From Anastrepha obliqua (Eukaryota; Arthropoda; Insecta; Diptera; Tephritidae), in contig NC_072896.1 in the NCBI RefSeq assembly GCF_027943255.1, forward strand, positions 3,162,001-3,226,000: a stretch of DNA of 64,000 nucleotides. Reading direction: 5' to 3'. This document shows positions 31,500 through 42,440 of the stretch, in pieces. The notes below the pieces were generated by a model. It did not search any database and was not told the DNA's origin. It saw only the letters and a list, made by a program, of their open reading frames with translations. Numbering within the stretch: the first letter of the stretch is position 1; each line of letters starts with the position of its first letter. The translations under genes and the position numbers were made by a program.

Positions 31500-32960
31500 T
31501 CGTAAAGACACACTTAGAACTTTCGCAGGTCCATTGTGATACCACTGGAGCTTCTCCTTACTCTACGTGTTCCCTTTTAAAACCATCTGGTAACTTTAAT
31601 AAACGAACAGCTCTCTTCGTTAGTTTTAGATGGGCTATGTCCGCTACATCAGTTAAAAATGCTGTGCGCAGGCTTTTTATAGCTAAGCTTTCACACTCAC
31701 ATAAAAGGTGTCTGACTGTTTCCTCTTCTTCTGTATTAAGACAGCTTCTACAGAAATCGAAGTACGGGAGTCCTAACCTTCTAGCGTGGCTGCCTAATAA
31801 ACAATGACCAGTTAATACCCCTATCATTTTTCTTATAGCTTCTCTGTTAAATCTTACCATGATCTTCGACCGATCGCTGTTCCATTTCGGTCATGTCTGT
31901 CTGCTAAGTTGGCATGTTGTAAGATTTTGCCAACTTATATTTACCTTTTTGATGGTTTCCCTGTCTATAATTAATTTACAAGTGGCTATAGGCATGGGTA
32001 TCAGCGCCTTATCCGGTTGGAGATCGAGCGTTGTACCAGTTCGAGCAAGTTATTTATCTTAAACCATTATTTTATTTTTGTAAATTTTGTCTATTTGTAT
32101 TCTCTGCAAATGTTGTGAATTTATTTAGATATACATATATTCTTTCTGTTATGTGTACTACGCTACACGCACTTATTTTTTCTAATAGCGGTCGTGCTCG
32201 GCAGGCGATAGCAAACCTCTGAGTGTATTTCTGTCATGAAAAACTTGTCATAAAAAACCACCTGCCGTTTGGCACCGGCTTAAAACCATAGTTCCCTCCA
32301 TTTGTGGGAAAACATGAAGTCATAGTAGTTTTACTACTAGCACGTCGGCTTGCAGGTGTAGATTTTTTACCCTACCTTTACACCGCAGTTCACTGTCTAA
32401 AAGATGGCTGTTTTTTCAACGCGCTGACCTATTCTTCATGTCGAAAGGGTCTCTTTTGCAAGAGTTTCATACAGATACCTTGCACTAGCAGATATAGTAC
32501 AATAGTTAAATTACCATTCAGGGACATAAAACTTAATTGTGTTTTTATAACTTTTTTAACTGGACTTGCATGAATGGCATTACACTTAGTTTCATGCATG
32601 TAATAATCCCAGGAAATAAGCGATAAGGTGTTGCATGGGTTGTCCTGTTTATTACCCGAATTATTCGTGTACTTAGCGTACTGCATATCATTTTACTGTC
32701 TTCAACGCCTATTCCGCTTAGATCCTGGAGGATGAAGGGATTACAGTGATTACCAATCTTGTTAAAAGTGCCCTCTATGTCTGGGAATGCCGTAAATGAA
32801 TACTGTTTGAATTGACATTCTGGAAATATTGGACTTAGAATTCTGCAGCTGAAAAAAATATTCTCATATTTTAGAGAGGATAACCGCGTAATTATGCAAG
32901 GCTGTTTTTTAATTGCAAACTCCTGAAATGTGAAATAAATACTAACCAATAAAAATAAAT
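31500..32960 (-). pseudogene. Jockey/R1-type LINE, RT and C-terminal fragments
   Basis: Minus strand, 32960 down: QYSFTAFPDIEGTFNKIGNH is reverse-transcriptase motif A (family form F-x-DIEGAF, with the catalytic D), followed by LSGIGVEDSKMICSTLSTRI. The middle of the RT is missing and an oppositely oriented SINE piece occupies 32183-32322. Further on, WQNLTTCQLSRQT and VLTGHCLLGSHARRLGLPYF, then the zinc-knuckle-like CRSCLNTEEEETVRHLLCEC, give the C-terminal end beyond RNase H. The last codons run to about 31560. Stops and deletions show that it is dead. Confidence 0.75.
32183..32322 (+). mobile_element. SINE body fragment, plus strand
   Basis: TAATAGCGGTCGTGCTCGGC through CTCCATTTGTGGGAAAACAT is the body of the same SINE as at 8367, in the opposite orientation and without the tRNA-like head. 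It interrupts the LINE pseudogene. Confidence 0.75.
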
Positions 32961-32970
32961 AAAATAAATA

Positions 32971-33273
32971 ATTGGCGCGTACACTTCTGTTAGGTGTTTG
33001 GCCGAGCTCCTCCTCCTATTTGTGGTGTGCGTCTTGATGTTGTTCCACAAATGGAGGGACCTACAGTTTCTAGCCGACTCCGAACGGCAGATATTTTTAT
33101 GAGGAGCTTTTTCATGGCAGAAATACACTCGGAGGTTTGCCATTGCCTGCCGAGGGGCAACCGCTATTAGAAAAATGTTTTTATTAATTTTGCTTTCACC
33201 GAGATTCGAACCAACGACCTCTCTGTGAATTCCGAATGGTAATCGCGCACCAACCCATTCGGCTACGGCGGCC
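32971..33273 (-). mobile_element. tRNA-derived SINE, copy 2
   Basis: The minus strand starts GGCCGCCGTAGCCGAATGGG. It has the A box, a B box GGTTCGAATCTCGG, the common body and a tail CGCGCCAATTATTTATTTT. It is the best-preserved copy in the window and abuts the LINE fragment. Confidence 0.88.
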
Positions 33274-34624
33274 GCCTTATACTTACCAATACTTACAAAA
33301 AATGCAAAAAAATCTTATTTGATACGATGTTAATTTTAAAATTTAATAAAAAAATAATCGAAATTATATTAAAATTGCCTTAAACATGTTAGTATTTGAA
33401 ACGTAATATTAAATCAAGCTCTTCTTAACCAGAGCATCGACTCTAAATGCGATTTAAAAAATTATTTGGCGTGACCAGATAAACTAAAGGAAAATAAATA
33501 GCGACGATGTGAGATCGCAAATTGGTTTTTGGGTTTATTTTGAAGCGGCATTAATTCCGTTGTTAGCATGTACGGATAGCGCAATATTCAAATGACCACC
33601 TCGGCTTCGCTGACAGTACGCACATGAGTTAAGTGGTCGTTCCTATTTTCGGTGGCACGATGTACGGCCTTATTTTTTTTCTAATGTTAACTTCGAGTTT
33701 GTCCAATATGGGTCGTTTGTCATGAGGGACTGCTCGCGTCAGCCAATTATTGATAATTCGCTGTGAGATGATCCAGTCGTCAACTTCACAACTTGGGACG
33801 TTACGTCGCTTTTATGATATGTAGCGATGTTGTTGTGCTCTGGCTACAGAAATTCAGTTAATGCTGCTGTATATCCATGGAGAAAAGATTTCAAAGGTTA
33901 GGTCTTTAACGGACCGTTATTTGGCTCTGAGCGAATTTGACAGAATCAGCTGATGGGCTAACGTTACTTTAGGTGAAAAATAGAAAAAAATAACCACTGA
34001 CGCTTCGTTGCCCTCTGAACAACGGCTGATGGTGTGAATATGAGTTTGGACGAGTGTGTGTTAATATGTGTGAAAAGATTGTGTTAGTGATATATTAAAA
34101 AAACAACACAGTTCTCGCTCATGTTGCTTCCTTGCTATTTGAACAACGATTCATTCAACGAGTGTGTGAATACATCTGAAATGATCGTCTAGGATTCGGC
34201 TGTCGAATCCCTATGTGACGTGGCAGCCAAAGTTCCCTTAAAAATTTTATTTTTCACCCTAGCTGAATAGCAAATCTGGTAATCTACCATCCTTGCTCTA
34301 TACCGAGGACTATTGATGTCATTTTCGCAAGAAATGAGGTCAGATGTCGCCTATTTTATACACCACACCAAGCAGTCAATATTTTTGGCTTGGTACTCGT
34401 AGAATATTTGTGGATCGTGTTCACTCCAATAACGGCAAATCTTTTTGAATCATAAACGGGTATCGACCGAGGAGTTTCTGTATTTGCTTTAGCGAAATTT
34501 AGATCCGTGTATTTACAAATGTGGCGGAATTTTGCGTGCTTGACACGTTGAATATTACTGAATATTTGGATAGCTGGATGACAGGCCTAACTTTCATAGT
34601 TGCTGAAATGTTATGTACTTAAGT
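33274..34624. other. Unassigned sequence
   Basis: No ORF or repeat that I recognise. 33470-34200 is less AT-rich than the surroundings and could be an old repeat or noncoding host DNA. Confidence 0.4.
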
Positions 34625-34862
34625 GTACTGGGTGTTTGGCAAGCTTCTGCCCCTATTTGTGGTGTGCGTCTTGAAGTTTTACCAGAAATGGAGGGATCTA
34701 CACTTCTACATATGTCGTGCCTGAATGGTAGATGGTTTTTTATAAAGAGTTTTTCACGGCAGGAATACACTCGGGGGTTTGCCGTTGCCTGCCGAAGGGC
34801 GACCGCTATTACAAAAAAATGTTTCTATCATTTGATGTATCACGCCCGAAGATGCGAACCAT
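34625..34862 (-). mobile_element. tRNA-derived SINE, decayed copy 3
   Basis: The body blocks TTTGTGGTGTGCGTCTTGAA, AAATGGAGGGATCTAC and GGTTTGCCGTTGCCTGCCGA match the other copies, in minus orientation. The tRNA head has degenerated to a B-box remnant (GGTTCGCATCTTCGG). Confidence 0.75.
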
Positions 34863-36471
34863 TACAATTACATAACCGACACATGACAAGTACAAGAACA
34901 ACCATTCTTATTTGCTCACTCTATTCAATATGTAGTTGTTCACTTTTTCGGCAAATAAGTTTGCAAAATTTTTTTGGTTAAAACTCTATCGGAATTTTAG
35001 AATTTTTTCCGCAACTTATTAAAGCATACTATCAGGCTGTTTATCAATCAAATGTAACATAGATTGACATAAATTAATAGGTATGTAAAAAGCCATCCAA
35101 GTAAAATGCCTAAAACTATGCAAGAATTTTCAATTGCGCATTTTCCTCCAACACGAAAACGTGTCGAAATTCGAGATACAGGAGGAGTAGATTTAAGGCC
35201 TCTTCGATTTTCCAAGCGTTAGCAAGTGGCGAATAGATAAAGCAACTGGTATAAATAAGCAATTGTTCGTAGCACTGCAAAAGAGCTGCCAAAATTTACA
35301 TTTGTTTAGAAGTAATTCATGAGTATTAGTAAGACCGCGTTTATGCAGGGAGACATTTGTTGCTTCGACTCGTTACTTGTGGTGCTAGTGATCTATCAAT
35401 AGCCTTTTTGTTCTCGTTCTTCCCAATTTTTGTTCTTGACCTTAGACTAAAAACTAGCAACTGCCAACTCGCTAGCGGTGAATCTGGCGCGACAACTTTG
35501 CTGTTGCTTTCGTATGCAAATTTTTCGTCAAGTGAGTAGAACGCAGAGTTAGCGGGCTGAAAAGTGGTGAATAGAAGACGTCTAAATCGTATCTTTCCCT
35601 ACAATTAAATAAAACATGCTCATAATTATTGTCTTATGTATTCTTCGATAATATCTTGTCGTCGTTTTATTTACATATTTAAATTATATACAAATTAATA
35701 ATTGGTACAAAAAACAAAGATCATATCATTTTGTTTTTAAAAAAATCATGAGCGAAGGACTTTTGATGATATTCAACGCTTGCGAAAGGGGCAAAATAAA
35801 GAAGCTGCCGAAAATTAGAAATATATGTATATGTATGTGTGTATGTATGTAGAAGCAAACGTTGCAAACTACGAATCTGTGCTATTACAAATAATAGGTG
35901 TGGCGGGCAAGTTCATGGACTTTGAAGTAAATGAAAGAAATGAAACCTAGTGTTTTAAGCTGAAAACAACAGAGTTCTCATAGTTTTGCTAACACATTTT
36001 TATCTACTATTTACATTACACTCAGCGTTTTTGATTTAGCTTTTCTTTCATTTCACGCTTAACTGAATTTCCACACCTTCCAATCGTTTTTCAAACTGTT
36101 TGCCCATTTGGCTTCAAACATTTTCTCTACTGGGCATCTCTTTGCACATTTCGCTGCAGCGTTTTTAAATACTCTCCAACGCCTTCCTTTAATTCGAAAT
36201 TTTTATCACAAACTAAAAACTAAATCATACATTAGGGAAAGAAAATAATAAGAAAGAGTAAGAAAATACAGTTGTCTCATTTGATACACGTTCTCATTCT
36301 CATTTCACTTCGATCCGGTTTAGCGCAATTTTCGCAGAGTAAATTTTTCCGAGCAATAATGGCCGTACATTTCAAATTTTCAACTAAATTATCGTATTTT
36401 CTAGATGTACATATGTAAGTCCTTTTCCTAAAAAAATCTCACACCCTCAGCGAGTTACTGTCGGTGGCAAT
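34863..36471. other. Intergenic sequence downstream of the Val/Pro-repeat gene
   Basis: No gene recognised. The last part (36000-36471) is the likely 3' UTR and flank of the minus-strand gene; I found no exact AATAAA there. Confidence 0.45.
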
Positions 36472-37821
36472 TTACTTCCTTTTGTGGATATGTCCATGTC
36501 CATGGCCATAGCCATAGCTGATCGCGTGACCACCATAACCTCCAATCGAATGACCGCCATAGCCGCCAATACCGCCAAGAGAGTGGCCGCCATAGCCTCC
36601 ACCTCCGCTGATTATTGTAGCCGCTGGTGCGACATGGCTTTCAACATGAACTGGCACCGGAACAGGTACTTTGTAGGGCACATGTTGCTCAACGGCCACT
36701 GGGACATGCTGCTCGACATGAACGGGGCGTGGAACATCGACTGGCACCTTAACGGGATAGGGCACTTTGCGCTCCACTGGCACTGGGATTTCTTTGATGA
36801 CTGGGTATGGTCTGGGTACTGCCACCTTCACAGGCACAGCTACTGGACGATCTACCGGCACTGGAACTGGGTGATCGACGGGCACCTGCACGGGTATGGT
36901 GACGCGTTTCTCAACAGTGTAGGGCACAGGCTTCTCTACGGGCACTGGATATGGTTTGATTACATGCACTGGATAGGGACGATCGACGGGCACTTTAACA
37001 GGTACTTGTACAATCTTTTCAACTGGGTAAGGTTGTGGCACATGAACGGGTACCTTGACAGGTACCTGCACGATCTTCTCCACAGGGTAGGGCTGCGGCA
37101 CTGGTACTTTGACGGGGACTTGAACGATTTTCTCCACTGGGTATGGCGCTGGAACGGGCACCTTTACAGGCACTGGACGATCTACGTGTACGGGCACTTG
37201 CACATGCACGGTTTTCTCCACTGGGTAGGGTTGTGGTATATGCACTGGCACTTTGACGATCTGCTTTACGGGCACTTGTACTGTTCTTTCGACTGGGTAG
37301 GGTTGTGGTACAGGCACTTGTACTGGTACTTGAACGATTTGCTCCACTGGGTATGGCACGGCGCGTTCTACCTGATAGGGCACGGCGACTTGGCGTTCGA
37401 CATAGGAGGTTTGTACATTCGTGGGTATGGCAGCGCCAACAGCAATGCCACCACCACCCAATCCACCACCTAATCCACCACCGAGCCCAGTGCCGCCAAT
37501 AAGAGCACCGCCGCCATGTCCCCCACTGATAATGACGCCACCACCACCATGTCCACCGCCATGTCCACCGATCAACACTGCGCCACCACCACCGTGTCCA
37601 CCGCCATGTCCACCGATCAACACTGCACCACCACCACCATGTCCACCATAGCCGTAGCCGGTGCCGGAAATGATGCCACGTTTCTCCTGTTTCTTTTCGG
37701 CCGTACTGACCGGTTTCGCTTCGGTGGCGGCAGGTGCGGGCTCAGCGGACTTGGGTTCGGCGGCTTTTTGCGCATCCTCCGCATAAGTGAGTGTAGATAG
37801 GACCAAGAGGCCGAAAATGAA
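36472..37821 (-). CDS. Secreted Gly-rich Val/Pro-repeat (PYPVEK) cuticle-type protein, main exon
   Basis: This exon (449 codons plus stop) begins after a polypyrimidine tract and AG (37822-37823) in phase 0 with [14 protein letters not shown], the hydrophobic core of a signal peptide, cleaved about before EDAQ. Then come an Ala/Lys/Glu-rich linker, a Gly/His region with GGHGGG repeats, about 250 residues of PYPVEK-x-V-x-VPVKVPV repeats, a second GGYGGH region and a basic HKRK end. Such low-complexity Val/Pro proteins are structural components of insect cuticle or extracellular matrices; the pattern recalls the Vajk group of Drosophila. The start codon is not in this exon: see 42178-42189. A smaller alternative first exon (ATG TTA AAA then GTAAGC, 38231-38239) is also possible. 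Confidence 0.88.
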   Translation of the reverse strand, partial: FIFGLLVLSTLTYAEDAQKAAEPKSAEPAPAATEAKPVSTAEKKQEKRGIISGTGYGYGGHGGGGAVLIGGHGGGHGGGGAVLIGGHGGGHGGGGVIISGGHGGGALIGGTGLGGGLGGGLGGGGIAVGAAIPTNVQTSYVERQVAVPYQVERAVPYPVEQIVQVPVQVPVPQPYPVERTVQVPVKQIVKVPVHIPQPYPVEKTVHVQVPVHVDRPVPVKVPVPAPYPVEKIVQVPVKVPVPQPYPVEKIVQVPVKVPVHVPQPYPVEKIVQVPVKVPVDRPYPVHVIKPYPVPVEKPVPYTVEKRVTIPVQVPVDHPVPVPVDRPVAVPVKVAVPRPYPVIKEIPVPVERKVPYPVKVPVDVPRPVHVEQHVPVAVEQHVPYKVPVPVPVHVESHVAPAATIISGGGGYGGHSLGGIGGYGGHSIGGYGGHAISYGYGHGHGHIHKRK

Positions 37822-40201
37822 CTGGAAAGAGAAAGAAAGAAAGAGGGAGAGGGAGATAGTAAGATGATGTAAGAAATGTGAGACAGAACTTTATGGAATA
37901 ATATTTGAAAAATTTATATTTGTTTGATGAATAAAAATACATAGTTTGAAACTTTCTTGTGATTTGAGCAAGGCTTTTGCTCCAACTTGGAACTCTAGAA
38001 ATTGGTGAAATTCAATCTTATTTTTGTTCGGTTAAATTTTTAGCACTAACAATCGCTGTTTTATTGCAAACACTTTGCAGAAGAAAATGCAAAAGCTTAA
38101 CGATCCAATGCCGCTGCAAAGTGAGAGCTCACATTTTATTTCATTTATGAACTCGATACGATTATTAGGGGTTTTGACCATCAGAAAAAAAAATGTAACC
38201 AGGTATTTTTGGTTTTGTATTTTCGCTTACTTTTAACATTGTAGTGACAACAATTTCACCATTTTTTTCTAAATTAGTTTAAATTGGTCTAGGTTGTTGT
38301 AGAGACATTGTTGACTGCTTTACTGATCTCAAACGCTATGAAAAAAATGATTGGAGGTAAAATAATTTCTGTAAAAGGAGGGTCCTCAGGTCATTTTCTG
38401 CGCCAGAGGGCAACACCAAATGGTATGAAAAATTATTGAAGTTAAAATATTTGACTTTAAAAATGAGGAATTTCAACCCTCTCCCACGTTGGAGGGTTAA
38501 GCGATATAGTCTAGTCAATATTCTGATTTTTCAATTTTTATTTTTCATTTAAAGTTAACAAAGTAAGTCACACTTTACACTTTTTTTAATTTAATATTAA
38601 TAAAGTTATTGAATTTTTGTATTTTGTTGGCGCATTTACCGATTGACATCTGTTACCGTTAATTTCTCCCAAGACCACAATAATCAACTCGCCATCGACC
38701 AGACATTACATAACTAAAAACTGGGCCACTGATGCCCATTCAGCGTGCTAACACATTAACCTGCATTTAATGTGGCACCAAAAATGGCTGCACTTCCGCA
38801 CCGACCAGTTCCAGCCGGTCAATCAACGGCCAGTTCCATGCGCAAATGGTTAGCGGCATGCCATTTCTGGCACACAAGGCGGTCGTTAAGTCCAACCGAA
38901 AGCAAAATTATTATTTTTTTCTGATAAATAATAGCAACAGCAACAAATGGCAAGCATCTAATATGATATTATGTCGAACGTATGCGCATGCGCTTCCTTT
39001 TTCTATGCGGTCAAGCGATGTCAGTGACCAAAATTGCCGATCAATTTAAAAAAGGGGGGAAAATAAAACAAAAAGCGAATAGCAGAATTTATAAGGAAAA
39101 TGCAGACAAAACGGGAAGACGATGATATAATAAAATTGCATGTTTTTTTTCTTGTCATGCTGTGTTGTCTTTTTTACAAATTTGATGCCATGATAGCCGC
39201 AAATGAAGTGAAAAATATTGTAATGAAATAAACTCAATAAAAATCCATATCGATGGATGGCTGCGTTGTGAGTGTGAAATTGCATACCTAGCCATTGTTT
39301 TACTGCTTTAGCCACAAATCCATACGTGCCGTGTGCGGTATTTGATTTTTCTTTTGCTTGCACTTGCACTTCTTTTTTGCCCTGTCGCGCGCGCTGTAGT
39401 TTGCGCATGCGCTTTTTCGATTTATTTAGTAATTTACCACAAATACTTCAGCTTGGCTGGGCTTCTGTTTGTTTTCAGCGTACTACGTTTTGCTTTGGTT
39501 TCGTGGTTTTGCTTTGGCTTTGAGCCAAGTTCAAGTCGCAAAGTGACACTTGTGCAAGAAATTGCATAATTAAATATTTTCTTTATTGTTGTTTATTATT
39601 AGCTTTTTACTTTAAGGGAGCCACTGCTTTTCACTTTCATGCTGGCAAGGCTGGTGGTTTGTATGGTGATAATGCAATAAATGCGTCGGTGGTGCGTGCA
39701 AAGAAAAAGCTGACATTGGGCGAAATTATTTTGCAATGTCGATTGAGTTGAGTTGAGCTCAGGTGTGATGTGATGTGTACATTTCGTAATTGGTGGTATA
39801 ATATAATTGAATAAAATATAATAATAATGAAAACCACTTTGAAGGTATTGACCTTGGTGACTGCGTGAAACGACTGGCTCGTTGTGTCAACTTTTAGTCA
39901 GGGTTCAGGTTAGCTTGATGATCCTTTTTAGTGCTTTGCGTAATTTTTAGAAAAAAATCTATGAATTTAGAAATTTTAAATTAAATACAAAAAATTTCTA
40001 CTGCCTACAGCTCAGGTTAAATAGCCGTCGGAATTTTATCTTTTTTTGAATATCAGCACAAACACAGCCGTAGTCTTAATTAGGCTAGTCTTATGTGTAG
40101 TTTGAGCAGTAATAATATTTCATGGCCTCCACTAACCGAGTTCAGAATAATACACCTAATACTTTAAACATCTTTTTTATTAATTTTAAGACCACCTTTG
40201 A

Positions 40202-40230
40202 AAAAAGCACGAACTTATGGACTGACCTGA
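40202..40230 (+). mobile_element. Solo mariner terminus
   Basis: The complement reads TCAGGTCAGTCCATAAGTTC followed by GTGC, with TA outside it. It is the same terminus as the mariner starting at 12416. No transposase or partner end is nearby. Confidence 0.65.
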
Positions 40231-40379
40231 TAATATTGGATTTCTTTCTATCTTTAATTATAAGAAATTATTTTGATTTCCAATACTAAATAACGGTACT
40301 TAGAAAATAAGAATCCCATAAGTATCACGGCTGTCAACGAATTAGTTAATAAAAGGTAAAAAATGGAATACATCTTAAG

Positions 40380-40700
40380 TACTAATTGAAATTTATTACT
40401 GGCTGAAATTTACTACTCATTGAAATTTGCTACCTCTTGGAACTTCGTGTTTTTTGAAATTTACTACATATTAAAATTTAATACTTATTGAAATTTAATA
40501 CTCATTGAAATTTCCAACTCATTGAAATTTATTGCATATTGAAATTTACTACTTATTGAAATTTAATACTTATTGAATTTTGTTACGTATTGAAATTTAC
40601 TACTTTTTGAAACTGACTACTTATTGATACTGATAATTTATTGAAATATACTTCTTATTGAAATTTCCTACCTCCTGAAATTTTTCATTTATTGAAATTA
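40380..40700 (+). repeat. Degenerate minisatellite, unit about 20 bp (TATTGAAATTTACTACT)
   Basis: About fifteen imperfect copies of TATTGAAATTTACTACT-like units run head to tail, with spacing of about 20 bp and many substitutions. Confidence 0.8.
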
Positions 40701-42177
40701 ATTAGTTATCTAATCATGCAACTATATCCTAAATATGAGAAAAGTCAAAACACGTAAAGGAATATTTTTATGTTACCAATAATGTTTAGGCATAGAGTGT
40801 CTTAATCTTTTAGAATTTCTTGTGTATTGGATCAAACGGTATGCTAATACATAAATTTAAAAATGGTGGGGAATACCACAAAATTTATATTCTTTCATTT
40901 TTACGTGCAATAGAATGTAAACTAAGTTACTCCAGCTGCATTCAGTAGATGATAGATTCAATGATTCCTATTCTCTTTCTTAAAAAAAATTTCGTTTTAA
41001 AAATCTTCTACTTTGGCCTCCAATTGCATTTGGCTTATACTTTTTGGTAGCCTACGCATCCGGTTGAGAGAGGCTGTGGTATAATTCAAATTATAAGTAT
41101 TTATATACCTTTCTCTGACTTGGCTACTTGGCAGTCTTCTTTTTCTAATATAATATTATTTTTTAGAAATTTTACTATCGAAAATTTTTCACTCTTGAAA
41201 ATATTATATTTGGTTCCCAATTGCGGATTGTCTCAAAACTTTTGTTACGCATGCGATTGAGAGGCGCTGCACCGAAATTTAAAATAAATACTTTTTTTAC
41301 TTGGAGTATGCAATTATTCAGGTGTTAGGACAACTTTATGCACAAACATCGATTTGTTGAAATCTACACAGTGGAATAATAGCTATAGTAACTACTAAAC
41401 TAACTAATAACTAGTTATAACTCTAGTGATTCGACCGGAGTAAATTGGTTTTTTCAATAATTTTTTTAATATCTTCCTTAGCTTTCATAACTAATTGGAG
41501 AAGGCTTAAAAATGCAAATAGACAGGAATTAGTTGCATTATGCTAAACTAAATGTGAAGAGCTTTAACATAAAAGACTTAAGAAACAAACCCGATTTGCT
41601 TGATCGACTTTTATATCAATCATTTCGGTAATATTTAAGAGTTTATAAAGTACAATCAACAGATTTTAAAAAATCTATATTGATGATAACTTTGAGATTG
41701 AATTCTTTAAAATACTTTAGTAAAGAGAAATGTGTTTTTAATTTTTCTTTTACGCAAACCTTCAAAAATTGAGCTTACAATAAAAATAGTGATTTTTTCA
41801 ATATTTAGTGAAGATATGCAAAAGGGAAAATTCCATTTCGATCTCAAAATTCGTGTCACAAATCTCTTAAAACCAAAAACAGGTGCTTTAGTGCATTGTG
41901 AAAAATTTATCTGCACATTTGTTTCTATTAAAACAATTCAATTTCTATTTCAACAATTTCTTAGCACTTAGCACCATTGCGCTCTAGATTGTGCCATAAA
42001 ACCCGCTGCTGTTTGTTTCTTAAATCCACTTCTGTTTCAATATTACATTTTTCTTCTTTTCAATAATAATTTTATTTTCACTTTTCACATTTGTCTGTGC
42101 TTTCAGACAATTTTTGAGTCTTTTGAAAATGTTTTTGTTCATATAAAATTATTTCATATCATTTTCACACAACATAC

Positions 42178-42189
42178 CAATGACTTCAT
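42178..42189 (-). CDS. Proposed first coding exon of the Val/Pro-repeat gene (MKSL)
   Basis: Minus strand: AAACAAG ATG AAG TCA TTG followed by GTATGT, a good insect start context and splice donor. It ends in phase 0, so joining to the exon at 37821 gives [18 protein letters not shown], a textbook signal peptide with a Lys near the N-terminus. The resulting protein would be 453 aa. The 5' UTR would be about 217 nt. This is inferred from splice and promoter signals; transcript data are needed. Confidence 0.55.
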
Positions 42190-42403
42190 CTTGTTTCACA
42201 AATTTAACTAACACCAACAACTTGACGCGGTAGTCTGCTCGCTTGCTTCGCTCGTCTTTTTAAGAACTCAGTTAAAGAAATGAAATGAATGAATCTGAAA
42301 TCAAAAACACACAAATGTTTTCAATTTTTTCTCAATGCAAAAGTCAAAGTAAATATTACTTGGAGGCTGAGGTCGTTCTAGTAACAACGAACCTACAAAA
42401 GAT

Positions 42404-42440
42404 ACTGAATAATTTTGACCAGCCGCCACAAGCTTTTATA
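42404..42440 (-). promoter_or_regulatory. TATA box and TCAGT initiator, minus strand
   Basis: TATAAAAG (42433-42440) lies 34 nt upstream of the A of TTCAGT (A at 42406), slightly more than the usual 30-31. This fits a strong TATA-type insect core promoter, typical of cuticle genes, reading towards the MKSL exon. Confidence 0.5.

Larger units (their letters stand above)
37824..42177 (-). other. Probable 4.4-kb intron of the Val/Pro-repeat gene
   Basis: Bounded by an acceptor (TTTCTCTTTCCAG, 37822-37834) and a donor GTATGT (42172-42177) on the minus strand. It holds an alternative first-exon candidate (38231-38239), a solo mariner end (40202-40230) and a degenerate minisatellite (40380-40700). 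No other ORF looks genuine. Confidence 0.5.

Noticed and set aside
36484..37473. 329-codon plus-strand ORF opposite the Val/Pro-repeat gene
   Set aside because: It mirrors the biased codons of the real gene on the other strand. Its Trp/His/Tyr-rich product has no domain.
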